The translations under genes were made by a program, and so were the position numbers. A stretch of 64,000 bases of DNA from an uncultured Bacteroidota bacterium (GTDB taxonomy: Bacteria; Bacteroidota; Bacteroidia; 2-12-FULL-35-15), in the NCBI GenBank assembly GCA_903847205.1, contig CAINDA010000044.1, forward strand, positions 124,001-188,000, in the 5' to 3' direction. Of this stretch, positions 16,861 to 25,041 are shown one piece after another. The notes beneath the pieces were generated by a model. The model made no database searches. It was not told the DNA's origin and saw nothing but the letters and a program-made list of their open reading frames with translations. Position 1 is the stretch's first letter, and every line of letters begins with the position of its first letter.

Positions 16861-17040
16861 ATGGAATCCATAGAATTAGTCTCTTTAGGTATATTATGGC
16901 TTATTGCCTGTTTTGGAATAACATTAATAATTCGTTCCAGGAAAATGCAGTCTGATTTCAGGAGAGGAATGGGCCTGATACTATTTTCTTTTTTCGCCGG
17001 CTTTATTTTGCTTTGCTTTTTGTTTTTTAAGCAGCCCTAA
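16861..17040 (+). CDS. Small membrane protein, two helices, unknown
   Basis: A 59-residue protein from the ATG at 16861 (the frame is open further upstream but without a better start). It has two predicted membrane helices, LVSLGILWLIACFGITLII and GLILFSFFAGFILLCFLFF, joined by a basic loop (RSRKMQSDFRRG) that should lie in the cytoplasm. I recognise no family. The CRP/FNR-like palindrome 51 bases upstream, at the same relative place as for two nearby genes, supports this being a real and regulated gene. Confidence 0.5.
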   Translation: MESIELVSLGILWLIACFGITLIIRSRKMQSDFRRGMGLILFSFFAGFILLCFLFFKQP

Positions 17041-17111
17041 AAAACAAATGTCATCAAGTCATTTATTTTTTACTTGTTTCGAGCACAGCCTTTATTAATT
17101 CCAAAATTCTT

Positions 17112-18992
17112 TCAACTTGATTTTATTGCAGTTTCATGATAGGTTTTTACATGCGTTCCTAAAAATAACCTCGCGTAAATACGCACCAATGATATCCCTG
17201 CCATAATAAAACTAAGTGCATTAAAAAAAGCGAGAAAGAACTGATCGTCTCGTATATGGCTGTACAAAAGGTCTTCGCCCATAAATGAAAGAGTAATTGG
17301 GAAGCCCATTAAACCTAAACATGAAAGTAAAAACACGATTGAAATTTTCGGATGCTCATAGATATGGCCGTAGTATTGGTTTAAGCTGAAATAATCGGGT
17401 TCCGAATTTTTCAGTTTCTGCAAACATATAAATCCGATAAGTCCCGAAACCAATATGCCTGATAAATAAATTACAGAGTGACTGAAGCTGTACTGCTCAT
17501 TAAAAGAAACAGCAAGCGCAATCCACAAATGATTAAATATTACCAGCAGCCATGCTAAACGGGGATATTTTCTCTCAGAAAAAGATTTGAGCACCATCAG
17601 CAATGCTACGAATGAATATACATACGGAAGGTAACGGTGGATTTCAAGAGGAATTTTATTCTCTTTCAGAATAAAGAAAAAGCAACTGATAAGATAGGCC
17701 GGAATTACAAAATAAAATACATTTCGATAGGTTAAAAAGTCTAATTTTTTACCTGCTTTTTTCAACGGTGTAAAAATTAATTTATTGGTAAATGAATCTA
17801 AATTCCATTCTCTTATACCTAGCAGATAAAGAGAATATTCCACACGTTTCGGAAAAGAATCCTCCAAGGTCTGCACCCTTGGCTCATAATTGTAAAATTG
17901 TTCGCGTATCATATAGGTAACAACTGAAGGCGAAACCAGGAGCTGATACGTTCTTAAAAACGCATTACCCATAAAATGAATAAGAGCAAGGGTTTCGAAA
18001 CCTAAGGCAATTTCAACAAAAATTAATCCGATCTGAGCAATTGAAGCATAGGCAATCTGGGCTTTTATGGAAGACTGCACCCTGCTTATTTCTATCGCCA
18101 CAAGGCTTGTAGCAATACCGAGAACGCCTATAAGAATTCTTACAAAAGGCTGATGTTCCCAAAAAGGAAAAGTCCGGAGCAGCAGGAATACGCCGAAGTT
18201 TACAGAAAGAGAGCCGTAAAAAATTGCGCTTGACGGCGTGGGGCCTTCCATAGCACGGGGCAGCCATGACGAAAAAGGCAGCTGTGCGGATTTGGCAGCA
18301 GCAGCAAGCAGAATCATTACTGAAATAAAAATACCCAGCGATGTATGTGCCTGCAGGTGCTCCTGAACTAAATCATAATTCTGAAACTTCGAAAAAATAA
18401 TGTTTTCATGCCATAAATGATGGCTCGCCCACATAGCCAATAAAATGCCAACGTCGCCGATGCGGTAAATTGAAAAAACTTTTACAGCATTACGAACAGG
18501 CAGGTAACGGTCGCGGTAAAAAGAGATCAGCAGGAAAGAGGAGACGCCTAATATTTCCCATCCTATAAAAAGAGTTTCGAAATTACCGGCGAAAATTGTA
18601 ATGTTGAATCCTAAATAAAAAAATAAAATGGTATTAAAAAAACGTTTGTATCCGCTTTCGCGGTGCATGTAATAACGGCTGTAAACTGTTATGAGAAAGG
18701 TAAGCAGCGCACCGGCAAAAAGATATACTGCTGTAATTTTATCAAAGAGAAAAGCAATAACAAATTCGTATTCGCTGTTTTGATAAATACTTACATCCTT
18801 AATATCAAGCGTTGGATGCCCCTGCCAAAGCCAGAATGCAATAAAAATAAAAAAGCAAAACAGGTTACCGCCTGCGGTATAAAAGGCAATGCGGGATAGA
18901 GCCAATTCCTTTTTGTGCGGTATTAGCAGGCTGATAATAAATCCTGCTAAAGGGATGAGCAGAAAAATCTGCACAAGTATTTTAAGTTCCAT
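17112..18992 (-). CDS. dabB: DabB: NuoL-like membrane subunit of the inorganic-carbon uptake system
   Basis: The ATG at 18992 is chosen, 8 bases after the dabA stop; a TTG four codons upstream is possible. The 626-residue protein is a proton-translocating antiporter-type subunit related to NuoL/MrpA, with about 14 helices. Visible motifs are GWEILGVSSFLLISFYRDR near residue 145, SAQLPFSSWLPRAMEGPTPSSAIFYGS near 235 and IAYASIAQIGLIFVEIALGF. It lacks the long C-terminal lateral helix of respiratory NuoL and has no other complex I genes near it. With DabA it is known in other bacteria to drive energy-coupled hydration of CO2 to bicarbonate; the complex would sit in the inner membrane. Confidence 0.88.
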   Translation of the reverse strand: MELKILVQIFLLIPLAGFIISLLIPHKKELALSRIAFYTAGGNLFCFFIFIAFWLWQGHPTLDIKDVSIYQNSEYEFVIAFLFDKITAVYLFAGALLTFLITVYSRYYMHRESGYKRFFNTILFFYLGFNITIFAGNFETLFIGWEILGVSSFLLISFYRDRYLPVRNAVKVFSIYRIGDVGILLAMWASHHLWHENIIFSKFQNYDLVQEHLQAHTSLGIFISVMILLAAAAKSAQLPFSSWLPRAMEGPTPSSAIFYGSLSVNFGVFLLLRTFPFWEHQPFVRILIGVLGIATSLVAIEISRVQSSIKAQIAYASIAQIGLIFVEIALGFETLALIHFMGNAFLRTYQLLVSPSVVTYMIREQFYNYEPRVQTLEDSFPKRVEYSLYLLGIREWNLDSFTNKLIFTPLKKAGKKLDFLTYRNVFYFVIPAYLISCFFFILKENKIPLEIHRYLPYVYSFVALLMVLKSFSERKYPRLAWLLVIFNHLWIALAVSFNEQYSFSHSVIYLSGILVSGLIGFICLQKLKNSEPDYFSLNQYYGHIYEHPKISIVFLLSCLGLMGFPITLSFMGEDLLYSHIRDDQFFLAFFNALSFIMAGISLVRIYARLFLGTHVKTYHETAIKSS

Positions 18993-19000
18993 AATTAAAT

Positions 19001-21493
19001 TCAATGAAGAACAAAAGGTTCAATATTCTCCTGTTCCGTTTCAATAATTCCTTCAATATCTGTATCTGTTTTCAATACACTTTGAACGGGTGTGTACAGG
19101 CTGAAAACGCCGTCTTTTAACTTGTAAAACTTTTTTGTTTCAGGATGTATCGCCGTTAAATGAATCCATTCATTATTGAACCATTCGTAGGCTGCTTCGT
19201 TTTGCTGCAATGTTTTCAGCACAACATCCGGGAAGTGTTCAACGATAACTAATAGTCGCACAGGGTCATGTATTTCAATCATCTGCTCCGGCAGACCGGG
19301 CCGTAAGTCGCCGTCAGCGCCGTTTGCAACACCTATCAGTCCCATTACATTATGCGGCAGCTTAGAACCGGCTCCCAGCTTTTGATTATCAACACGTGAA
19401 AAATAATATTCTAAATTGATGCCTCCGCAAACAGGCGCTACGGCCTTTAAAATTCCTAATAAATATTTTCCTTCCGGATCAACGCGATAATCGAATGAAT
19501 TTAGAAACGAGCGTCTGTCTAAAAACAGATGACTGCTGAGTTCTCTTCTGCCGATGATACAAAGTGCATTGGTAGCGTGATTATATTCAGGACGGGGCTC
19601 AAACAATGACACAGAACGCAGCTTTACCTTTTCGTGAATTGCCTGTGCAGACAAGTTATGATCCATCAATGCAAATCTTCTGGCACGTTCTTTTGAATTG
19701 GAATCAAGTGCTTTCAAAAAAGTCTGCTTATTTTTTTCGTGATTAATTTTATTTATTTCTGTTAAAATAGTTTCATCAAAATAATCAATTTCGTCGCGGG
19801 TGGTATCCTGTAAAGCGCCGATAAACTGGGTAGTTTCAGTAATTTCAATTCCCCTTGTTTTTAAAATCTCTCTTACTTTTTTATGATTGCCCATGTGAGC
19901 TGCAACCCTTGCATTAACGGAGCCGGGGCGTCCGGAACAGGCGCCGCAATCATATCCTGCATAATAGGTATTGTTTACACTGCTTGCACCGTGTCCTACA
20001 ATATAAATAAGAGGCGCAAAATCTTTTACAAGGCCGATGCTCTTTAACAGACCTTCCATCCTGTCGGCCATTTCTTCAATTGTAAATCCAATCTGAAGGC
20101 CGTCAATAATATCTTCAGGAGTTTTATTTTCAATGGTAAGAGACGCTTCTTTATCCATGTGCCTGAATGAATAGCTAGTGGCTGCACTCAGCGAGGGGCG
20201 AAAAATATTGGCGGCTAATTTTATGGCCGACCAAAAACCAAAAGTCTGTGAAATAAACCAGCCTCCTGCCAGACTGTGCGTCTGCTTGTGAAAATAAACA
20301 TCTTTGCCTCTCGGACTTTTTTTGTTTTCTTCCTTAATTAAATATTTCGGGCTAACCGGAGCAGGACAAAGTTTAGTATGAAACTTGCCGCCTTCGGGCT
20401 GAAAATAAAATTCGACATTAAAAAAACCTGCTGTTGAATAGGTGCTGCAGCCTTTATCGTAATCTTCTAAATATCTTCTGAATGAACACTCCCTATCATC
20501 TATACAGAATATGCTTTGAAAAGTATCCTTTTGCAGCGGATTAATTTCTTTTGGATTAATATTCGGCATGGCTGCTAATGCATGATCGTAATAAGTCCAT
20601 TCATAGGCTTCCTGCCAGATGGCTAATGCTTCAAATAATTCATTATCATTTATTTTTTCGAAGAGAGGCTCTGGCTTTTGTTCGATTCTCATGCCCAATG
20701 GGAGCCAGTTTTCATGGAACTTGCTGTCGAGCGCATCTATTTCCAGAAGAAGTTCTAAAGCAATAAAATCATGCAGCGAAATATCTTTTTTATCAGAAAG
20801 CGAAGCGGGATTATCTTCTATAACACTCACCATTCCGCTCCAGCCGGGATGTTCGAACTGCTGATCGAATAAATAATGTTCGTATAAAAGTTCATCGCCG
20901 ATAAGAATCTGAAGCAATTTTTCAATTTTCAAATCGGGATTAAGCAATAATTCTTTCGGACGTTTGTTTTTAAATAATCCCTGGAAACTATTTTTTTCAA
21001 GCTCACGGATTGAATCTAAAAAACCTTTACCTGAAACAGGAAAATACCTAAGTGCAATGCCCTGATCGAGAAAGCCGCCGATTATTCGGAATAAAATAGG
21101 ATGTGTTTCTTTGGAGAGATTTATATGATATTTATTTTTCCATTCGTTCCGGTATTTACCAATGCGCGAATAAATATTTGTATCATATTTTTTATTTAAA
21201 AGATTTGTACGCCATGTATCAAGGCTATTTTGACCCTTTTCGGAAGTAATTGCTCTCTCCAGATTTTCAGGATTAATTTTACCTTCCTTAAAGAGCCGGC
21301 GGTATTCCTCTAACTGCAGGTAGGTTTTATATCCGAAAATTTCGGATGCTTTGTGCAGGCCGGCATGAAATTTATCATGCTGAAAAGCATGAAGAGTATT
21401 GTGATGTATAAAATCTTTGAGCGGTGCCTGTGCTGGTAAATAATGTTTGAGGCGGTGTATTACTTTGTCCTGATTATAAAGTGATTTATCCAT
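19001..21493 (-). CDS. dabA: DabA (DUF2309): zinc-dependent CO2-hydrating subunit
   Basis: An 830-residue DUF2309 protein, typical length. The beta-carbonic-anhydrase-like zinc site is intact: Cys330 and Asp332 in FCIDDRECSFR, His501 in VGHGASSVNN, and Cys516 in YDCGACSGRPGS. These correspond in spacing to the zinc ligands and catalytic residues described for DabA. The soluble protein binds DabB at the inner membrane and is thought to hydrate CO2 in the cytoplasm in an energy-coupled way, so that bicarbonate accumulates. The gene is upstream of dabB, 8 bases apart, in the order dabA-dabB. No RuBisCO or carboxysome gene is in the window, so it probably feeds anaplerotic carboxylation or helps growth at low CO2. 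Confidence 0.93.
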   Translation of the reverse strand: MDKSLYNQDKVIHRLKHYLPAQAPLKDFIHHNTLHAFQHDKFHAGLHKASEIFGYKTYLQLEEYRRLFKEGKINPENLERAITSEKGQNSLDTWRTNLLNKKYDTNIYSRIGKYRNEWKNKYHINLSKETHPILFRIIGGFLDQGIALRYFPVSGKGFLDSIRELEKNSFQGLFKNKRPKELLLNPDLKIEKLLQILIGDELLYEHYLFDQQFEHPGWSGMVSVIEDNPASLSDKKDISLHDFIALELLLEIDALDSKFHENWLPLGMRIEQKPEPLFEKINDNELFEALAIWQEAYEWTYYDHALAAMPNINPKEINPLQKDTFQSIFCIDDRECSFRRYLEDYDKGCSTYSTAGFFNVEFYFQPEGGKFHTKLCPAPVSPKYLIKEENKKSPRGKDVYFHKQTHSLAGGWFISQTFGFWSAIKLAANIFRPSLSAATSYSFRHMDKEASLTIENKTPEDIIDGLQIGFTIEEMADRMEGLLKSIGLVKDFAPLIYIVGHGASSVNNTYYAGYDCGACSGRPGSVNARVAAHMGNHKKVREILKTRGIEITETTQFIGALQDTTRDEIDYFDETILTEINKINHEKNKQTFLKALDSNSKERARRFALMDHNLSAQAIHEKVKLRSVSLFEPRPEYNHATNALCIIGRRELSSHLFLDRRSFLNSFDYRVDPEGKYLLGILKAVAPVCGGINLEYYFSRVDNQKLGAGSKLPHNVMGLIGVANGADGDLRPGLPEQMIEIHDPVRLLVIVEHFPDVVLKTLQQNEAAYEWFNNEWIHLTAIHPETKKFYKLKDGVFSLYTPVQSVLKTDTDIEGIIETEQENIEPFVLH

Positions 21494-21597
21494 TACAGAT
21501 TTAAATATATTATTTGTTGTTAAGTATATGTGCCATTGTATGCCTCTTTGCTAATCATTAAAACAAACAAGGACAGAAACGCAGCACCAATTATTTT

Positions 21598-22431
21598 CTA
21601 ATAGTATTCGTAATAATATAAAAAATGTGACTGAAAAGTTCCGTCAGAATTAGAGGAATTTTTTTGCGATAAGATATTGTTTTTACCATAATAATATTTT
21701 GTGATTTCGTGATACTTTGTACTAATTCCACAATTCCATTCCATTTCAGTCAACAACTTGTTTTTATCATAAGTGTATAAATATTCTGAAATTATTTTAT
21801 CATCTTCTGCATTCCTACATGTTGTTTCTTGTTGAATTTTACCGAAGGAATTATACTTGAATTTGGTAATATCAGAATTTGTCGAATCATTCTCGTTGTA
21901 AAATGTCTTTTCAACTAATTGCTTATTCTTATATTTATATTTATGTATGTGGGTGTAATTCCACTTGATACCAATTTCTTTAACCAAGTTTCCGTTTGAA
22001 AAAATTTGATGAACTTCTGGAAACTGCATGAAGGAGGATAACTTAGCAAATATTTCACTTTCTTGCCTTATATTGTTAGGAATGAATGAGTATTCGACCT
22101 TGTCATTTTCATATTTATATATAATATTGAAGTCGGCACCCATAATTCTCGCCAATTTGTTTTGGTCATCGTAAAAAAAGTCGAGGGATAAAGAGTCTAA
22201 AATTCGGGATTTATGTATAACGTACTTTTTTATGTTCCCGTTCGGATAATAAAACAATGTATATGTTTTAATAGTGCTTGAATCTAATTTTTTAAATTCG
22301 GTTTCTGATTTAATTTTATTTTTTTTAATGTATAATTTATTATAATTATAGTTGTCATTTTCTGGAAATATTTTTTGCGCTAATATATTTTCAGAAAGGA
22401 AAAAACAGAATATAACAAATAGTATTTTCAT
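21598..22431 (-). CDS. Secreted protein with YD-like repeats, unknown
   Basis: The ATG at 22431 gives a signal peptide (MKILFVIFCFFLSENILAQ); the frame extends nine codons further upstream without a leader. The 277-residue product has repeated short strands with Tyr/Asp and Asn/Gly, for example FYYPNGNIKKYVIH, FFYDDQNKLARIMG, FKYNSFGKIQQETTC and YTYDKNKLLTEMEW, spaced about 20-25 residues apart. These resemble YD/RHS-type or MORN-like repeats of secreted Bacteroidota proteins. The function is unknown. It lies at the edge of the accessory region and is richer in AT than its neighbours. Confidence 0.7.
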   Translation of the reverse strand: MKILFVIFCFFLSENILAQKIFPENDNYNYNKLYIKKNKIKSETEFKKLDSSTIKTYTLFYYPNGNIKKYVIHKSRILDSLSLDFFYDDQNKLARIMGADFNIIYKYENDKVEYSFIPNNIRQESEIFAKLSSFMQFPEVHQIFSNGNLVKEIGIKWNYTHIHKYKYKNKQLVEKTFYNENDSTNSDITKFKYNSFGKIQQETTCRNAEDDKIISEYLYTYDKNKLLTEMEWNCGISTKYHEITKYYYGKNNILSQKNSSNSDGTFQSHFLYYYEYY

Positions 22432-22489
22432 AATTGTCTTTATTATTAGACCGCACAAATAAACAAATTACGATTCTTTAATAAATTTG

Positions 22490-22715
22490 CGCACAACGGC
22501 AGGCTTGGCGCTGCAGCCGATTTCGTAAACGAAATTAAAAAATTACCAGTGGCAAAAACCAAATAAAAAATAAATTTCTACCGCTGCGAAAGGTTTTTGC
22601 CACGACCTATTTTCAATGCGGACTCAAATGCTCTGGCTGACTATGAGTGGCTGTAGAGCTTAGCCGATGTTGGCAGCAGGGCATTCTTTTAATTCAAATT
22701 GTCTGTCAGTCGAAA
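22490..22715. repeat. Hairpin-rich noncoding element next to the cassette boundary
   Basis: No gene is seen here. A perfect 12-base inverted repeat GTGGCAAAAACC/GGTTTTTGCCAC (about 22553-22612) and a palindrome ATTTCGTAAACGAAAT (about 22524-22539) lie inside a larger imperfect fold-back (CGGCAGGCTTGGC... against ...GGCTGTAGAGCTTAGCCG). The element ends at GATGTTGGCAGCAGGGC, whose reverse complement recurs at 23476. Such palindromic segments around GTTGGCAGC are common between unrelated accessory genes in Bacteroidota genomes. Confidence 0.5.
22667..22682. repeat. Inverted repeat, left copy (cassette boundary)
   Basis: ATGTTGGCAGCAGGGC; 15 of 16 bases match the reverse complement of 23476-23491. 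The two copies enclose about 800 bases that hold three tandem repeats and one hypothetical gene. Confidence 0.55.
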
Positions 22716-22905
22716 CACGCTCCGGTCTTAATACACACAGGTCTTACCGAAAAACTTTAAAAACCCTTCGGTCGTTACACGCTCCGGTCTTAATACACAC
22801 AGGTCTTGCCGGAAAATTTTAAAAACCATTTCGGTCATGATACGCTCCGGTCTTATTACATGCTGGTCTTGCCCTAAAACTTTAAAACCCCTGTGGTCGT
22901 GACAC
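22716..22905. repeat. Three tandem repeats of 62-63 bp
   Basis: Each unit contains CACGCTCCGGTCTTA, then a GGTCTT, then a CCGAA...TTCGG-like inverted repeat around TTTAAAA. Units start at 22716, 22778 and 22841; the third is the most diverged. The 62/63 bp period does not keep one reading frame, so the minus-strand ORF across it is not taken as a gene. The repeats follow the stop of the hypothetical gene at 22931. Confidence 0.75.
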
Positions 22906-22930
22906 GTCAAAACACTTTGCTGTCCGTGAA

Positions 22931-23434
22931 TTACCATATTACTACGGACTTTTCGGTTATTCCTAATGGTTCGTAAATTTGATTTATCTTGCTAAAAATA
23001 AATTTTCCTTTATCCATATCGAACTTTAAATATAACTGCGGGTTTGCTTTTTTAAGATTTAATTTGAAATTAAAATCATCTGATTCTGAGAACGAATTAA
23101 TTTCATTATTTAATTCATTTCTTATCGAAGAATTTTCGATATCTGATATAAATTGTATTAAAAATATTTTTTTTTCTTCAAGAGATAATTTTGGTAATGT
23201 AATAATACTTTTGTCAAAATTTTCAATTTTATGTATCTTACTTACAAAGGTATCAACTATCACAATATTATTTTCGGTAATTGTATTTCTGAAGATTGGA
23301 AGGAGTCCATTATTTTGAAATTTCAACGCAAACAATTCATCAAATTCTTTATCATAAAAATATTTATTATTACTTGTTTGGGGTTGAGTAATTGCTTTCA
23401 TTAACCAAAACGCCCATTCATCTAATTTGTTCAT
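22931..23434 (-). CDS. Hypothetical protein in accessory cassette
   Basis: A 167-residue soluble protein with no signal peptide, high in Asn, Lys, Ile and Phe, and encoded by DNA more AT-rich than the surrounding genes. I recognise no family. The N-terminus (MNKLDEWAFWLMKAI) and the rest look like a small alpha/beta cytoplasmic protein. It is the only gene between the 16-base inverted repeats at 22667 and 23476, and the tandem repeats lie just downstream. The setting suggests a recently acquired or exchangeable gene; it might be an effector, immunity or toxin-related protein, but nothing in the sequence shows this. Confidence 0.6.
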   Translation of the reverse strand: MNKLDEWAFWLMKAITQPQTSNNKYFYDKEFDELFALKFQNNGLLPIFRNTITENNIVIVDTFVSKIHKIENFDKSIITLPKLSLEEKKIFLIQFISDIENSSIRNELNNEINSFSESDDFNFKLNLKKANPQLYLKFDMDKGKFIFSKINQIYEPLGITEKSVVIW

Positions 23435-23791
23435 GTTTTTCTGAGTATAAAATCTCCACTGTGGTGTTTTTTATTGCCTTGCTGCCAACATACGATATGT
23501 GCAGCTCTGCGTGTTATTTAATTTTTTGATCGATAAACGCAGCTTTTGCATTTATTTCTTTAATATTTGCCAAACTCTTACATCTAATTTTATTTTTTTC
23601 GGCTTAGTAATGATAATTTATTGCGCAATATTGGAGTTTTGGACTAATAGGCGCAACTTGCTGCGCCTATTTCCTAAATATTACATCCGATTGTAATCGC
23701 TTACAAATAATTAAAATTGAATTTCTTAAAAATTGCTGTTTCAAAATAATGTAAATTTTTCTCTCCGCAAAGATACCCTTATAAAAAACAA
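23435..23791. other. Intergenic region without a supported gene
   Basis: This stretch holds the right inverted repeat (23476-23491) and an eight-base hairpin TAGGCGCA/TGCGCCTA (23648-23669). The short ORFs that cross it have no start signal, domain or plausible composition, so none is called. Confidence 0.6.
23476..23491. repeat. Inverted repeat, right copy (cassette boundary)
   Basis: GCCTTGCTGCCAACAT, the reverse complement (15 of 16) of 22667-22682. It is about 40 bases upstream of the start of the hypothetical gene at 23434. Confidence 0.55.
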
Positions 23792-23823
23792 ATGCGGATT
23801 CTTTAAAAAAGAATCCGCATTTA
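23792..23823 (-). terminator. Strong hairpin terminator (bidirectional)
   Basis: Perfect stem ATGCGGATTCTT/AAGAATCCGCAT with an A-rich loop; A-run on one side and T-run on the other. It lies 27 bases beyond the stop of the minus-strand gene at 23850. Confidence 0.85.
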
Positions 23824-23849
23824 TAAATCTAATTTATACTGTTTATAAT

Positions 23850-24512
23850 TTAAGGCACTATAATATCAATTTTATCGCTTGCCGGACTTTTGCCCAATTT
23901 ATTAAATCCGAAAGTTGTTACATACATTCTAACACCGCTTGGCAGCCCGCTGTAAACAGCTTTGGTTGATGATCGGGAATCTATTATAATTTTATCACCC
24001 GTGGCTGGTGTTATTGCAATACAATCACCGCTAATATCAATAGGTAATGATCCATTATTGGTTAAAATACTTACATAATTTTTTGCGCCTTTTAAGGGAG
24101 CGCCTGATTTTTTAATACAGCCCACTGCACCATGTGTTAATATAGGCGCTGCCGGTTTTGGCAATGCGGCTGCAACAACTGTAGCTGCACTTGTAGCCGG
24201 AAAACCTGCATCAGTAATTATTGTTTCGCTGCCATCGGCAACTACATCAATAAAAAGACATTGGCGGCGGATTGCTTTATTAAAAGCCGCTAAAGCCGGT
24301 TTTATAAGCACTTGATTTTTACTTGCCTCGGCTTCTGTAAAAACCGAGATAATCTCTGTCATAGAATCACCATTTGTTCCGGTTAATGGAACAAGCGGAT
24401 TGGCATATACGGGCTTATTGGTCATCTTGGGAATTGTGTTTCCCATAAATTGAATTTTTTCCGGTGCGGCCAGTGCTATTATATCACCTACGGCTACTTT
24501 GATTAGTTTCAT
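23850..24512 (-). CDS. Hypothetical protein, possibly with a C-terminal FN3-like segment
   Basis: A 220-residue protein with no signal peptide. It is rich in Ala, Ile, Thr and Gly and beta-strand prone. The last 40 residues (GLPSGVRMYVTTFGFNKLGKSPASDKIDIIVP) look like the end of a fibronectin type III domain: a tyrosine-containing strand followed by a Pro/Ser-rich loop and a final Ile/Val strand. I cannot assign a family to the first part. It stands alone between a terminator and a repeat-rich intergenic region. The role is unknown; a structural or binding protein is possible. Confidence 0.65.
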   Translation of the reverse strand: MKLIKVAVGDIIALAAPEKIQFMGNTIPKMTNKPVYANPLVPLTGTNGDSMTEIISVFTEAEASKNQVLIKPALAAFNKAIRRQCLFIDVVADGSETIITDAGFPATSAATVVAAALPKPAAPILTHGAVGCIKKSGAPLKGAKNYVSILTNNGSLPIDISGDCIAITPATGDKIIIDSRSSTKAVYSGLPSGVRMYVTTFGFNKLGKSPASDKIDIIVP

Positions 24513-24671
24513 GTTTTGCTTTTAAGGATTAATATTTTTTTACAAATCAATAAAAAATTTAATTTCGATGTTATGTTATGAATCATTTGAAATGTGATAA
24601 AAATTTTGGGTTCGTCATGCTATAATAATCGCTTAACAACTAAAACACACTACCAATCGAACATCTCTTGG

Positions 24672-24826
24672 AGTTTTCGGCTCAAAAGCTATAGCTTTTG
24701 GGTCAAAAGCTGAGATTTCGGCTTTAGTTTATAGTTTTTGTTTGAGAAGCTATAGGTTTTGGTTGAAAAGCTGAGGTTTTGGCGGAAAAGCTGAGGTTTT
24801 GGAGAAATAGCTGAGGTTTTGGAGAA
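24672..24826. repeat. Minisatellite of 20-21 bp units
   Basis: About seven copies of AAAAGCTGAGGTTTTGG with variants, spaced 20-21 bases (AAGCT core at 24686, 24707, 24747, 24768, 24788 and 24808). The last three are most alike. It is noncoding, between the hypothetical gene and the phospholipase D gene. Confidence 0.75.
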
Positions 24827-24867
24827 TTATACTATGCCTGGGATAAATTTCTGCATATTAATTATTC

Positions 24868-24934
24868 GACCCTCTCGGGGTCGGATGTTTATAGTACAAT
24901 GATTATCTATAAACATTGGACTCCGAAGGAGTCC
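24868..24934. repeat. Composite three-hairpin intergenic element
   Basis: Three nested-order hairpins: GACCC-tctcg-GGGTC type (24868-24882), ATGTTTATAG/CTATAAACAT (24885-24894 with 24907-24916), and GGACTCC-GAA-GGAGTCC (24918-24934). The same layout of GAC/GTC-type hairpins around a TTTATAG core is a familiar dispersed repeat in Bacteroidota intergenic DNA. Confidence 0.65.
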
Positions 24935-25041
24935 TGCTAAAATGAGGAAATTTATTCCATTTTAAATGTCGCTGCTTCCTTAATTTATTAAATCCTATCA
25001 AGGTTTTAATTTTCAGTATTTTTATGCGGATAAAATTTATC

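Noticed and set aside
17112-18992. NuoL subunit of respiratory complex I
   Set aside because: No other nuo genes adjoin it and its partner is DUF2309, so DabB is the better reading.
22728-22937. Minus-strand ORF with repeats such as VLRPERVTTEGFLKFFGK
   Set aside because: It overlaps the 62-63 bp noncoding repeats; the period is not always a multiple of three and there is no start signal.
22490-23491. Integron attC site and cassette
   Set aside because: The ends lack the RYYYAAC and GTTRRRY core sequences and no integrase is seen; it is kept only as an inverted-repeat-bounded segment.
23499-23969. Two plus-strand ORFs with mixed composition
   Set aside because: No domain or leader, and the second overlaps the terminator and the gene on the opposite strand.
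24672-24826. CRISPR-like array
   Set aside because: The 20-21 bp units are directly adjacent without unique spacers; no cas gene is present.
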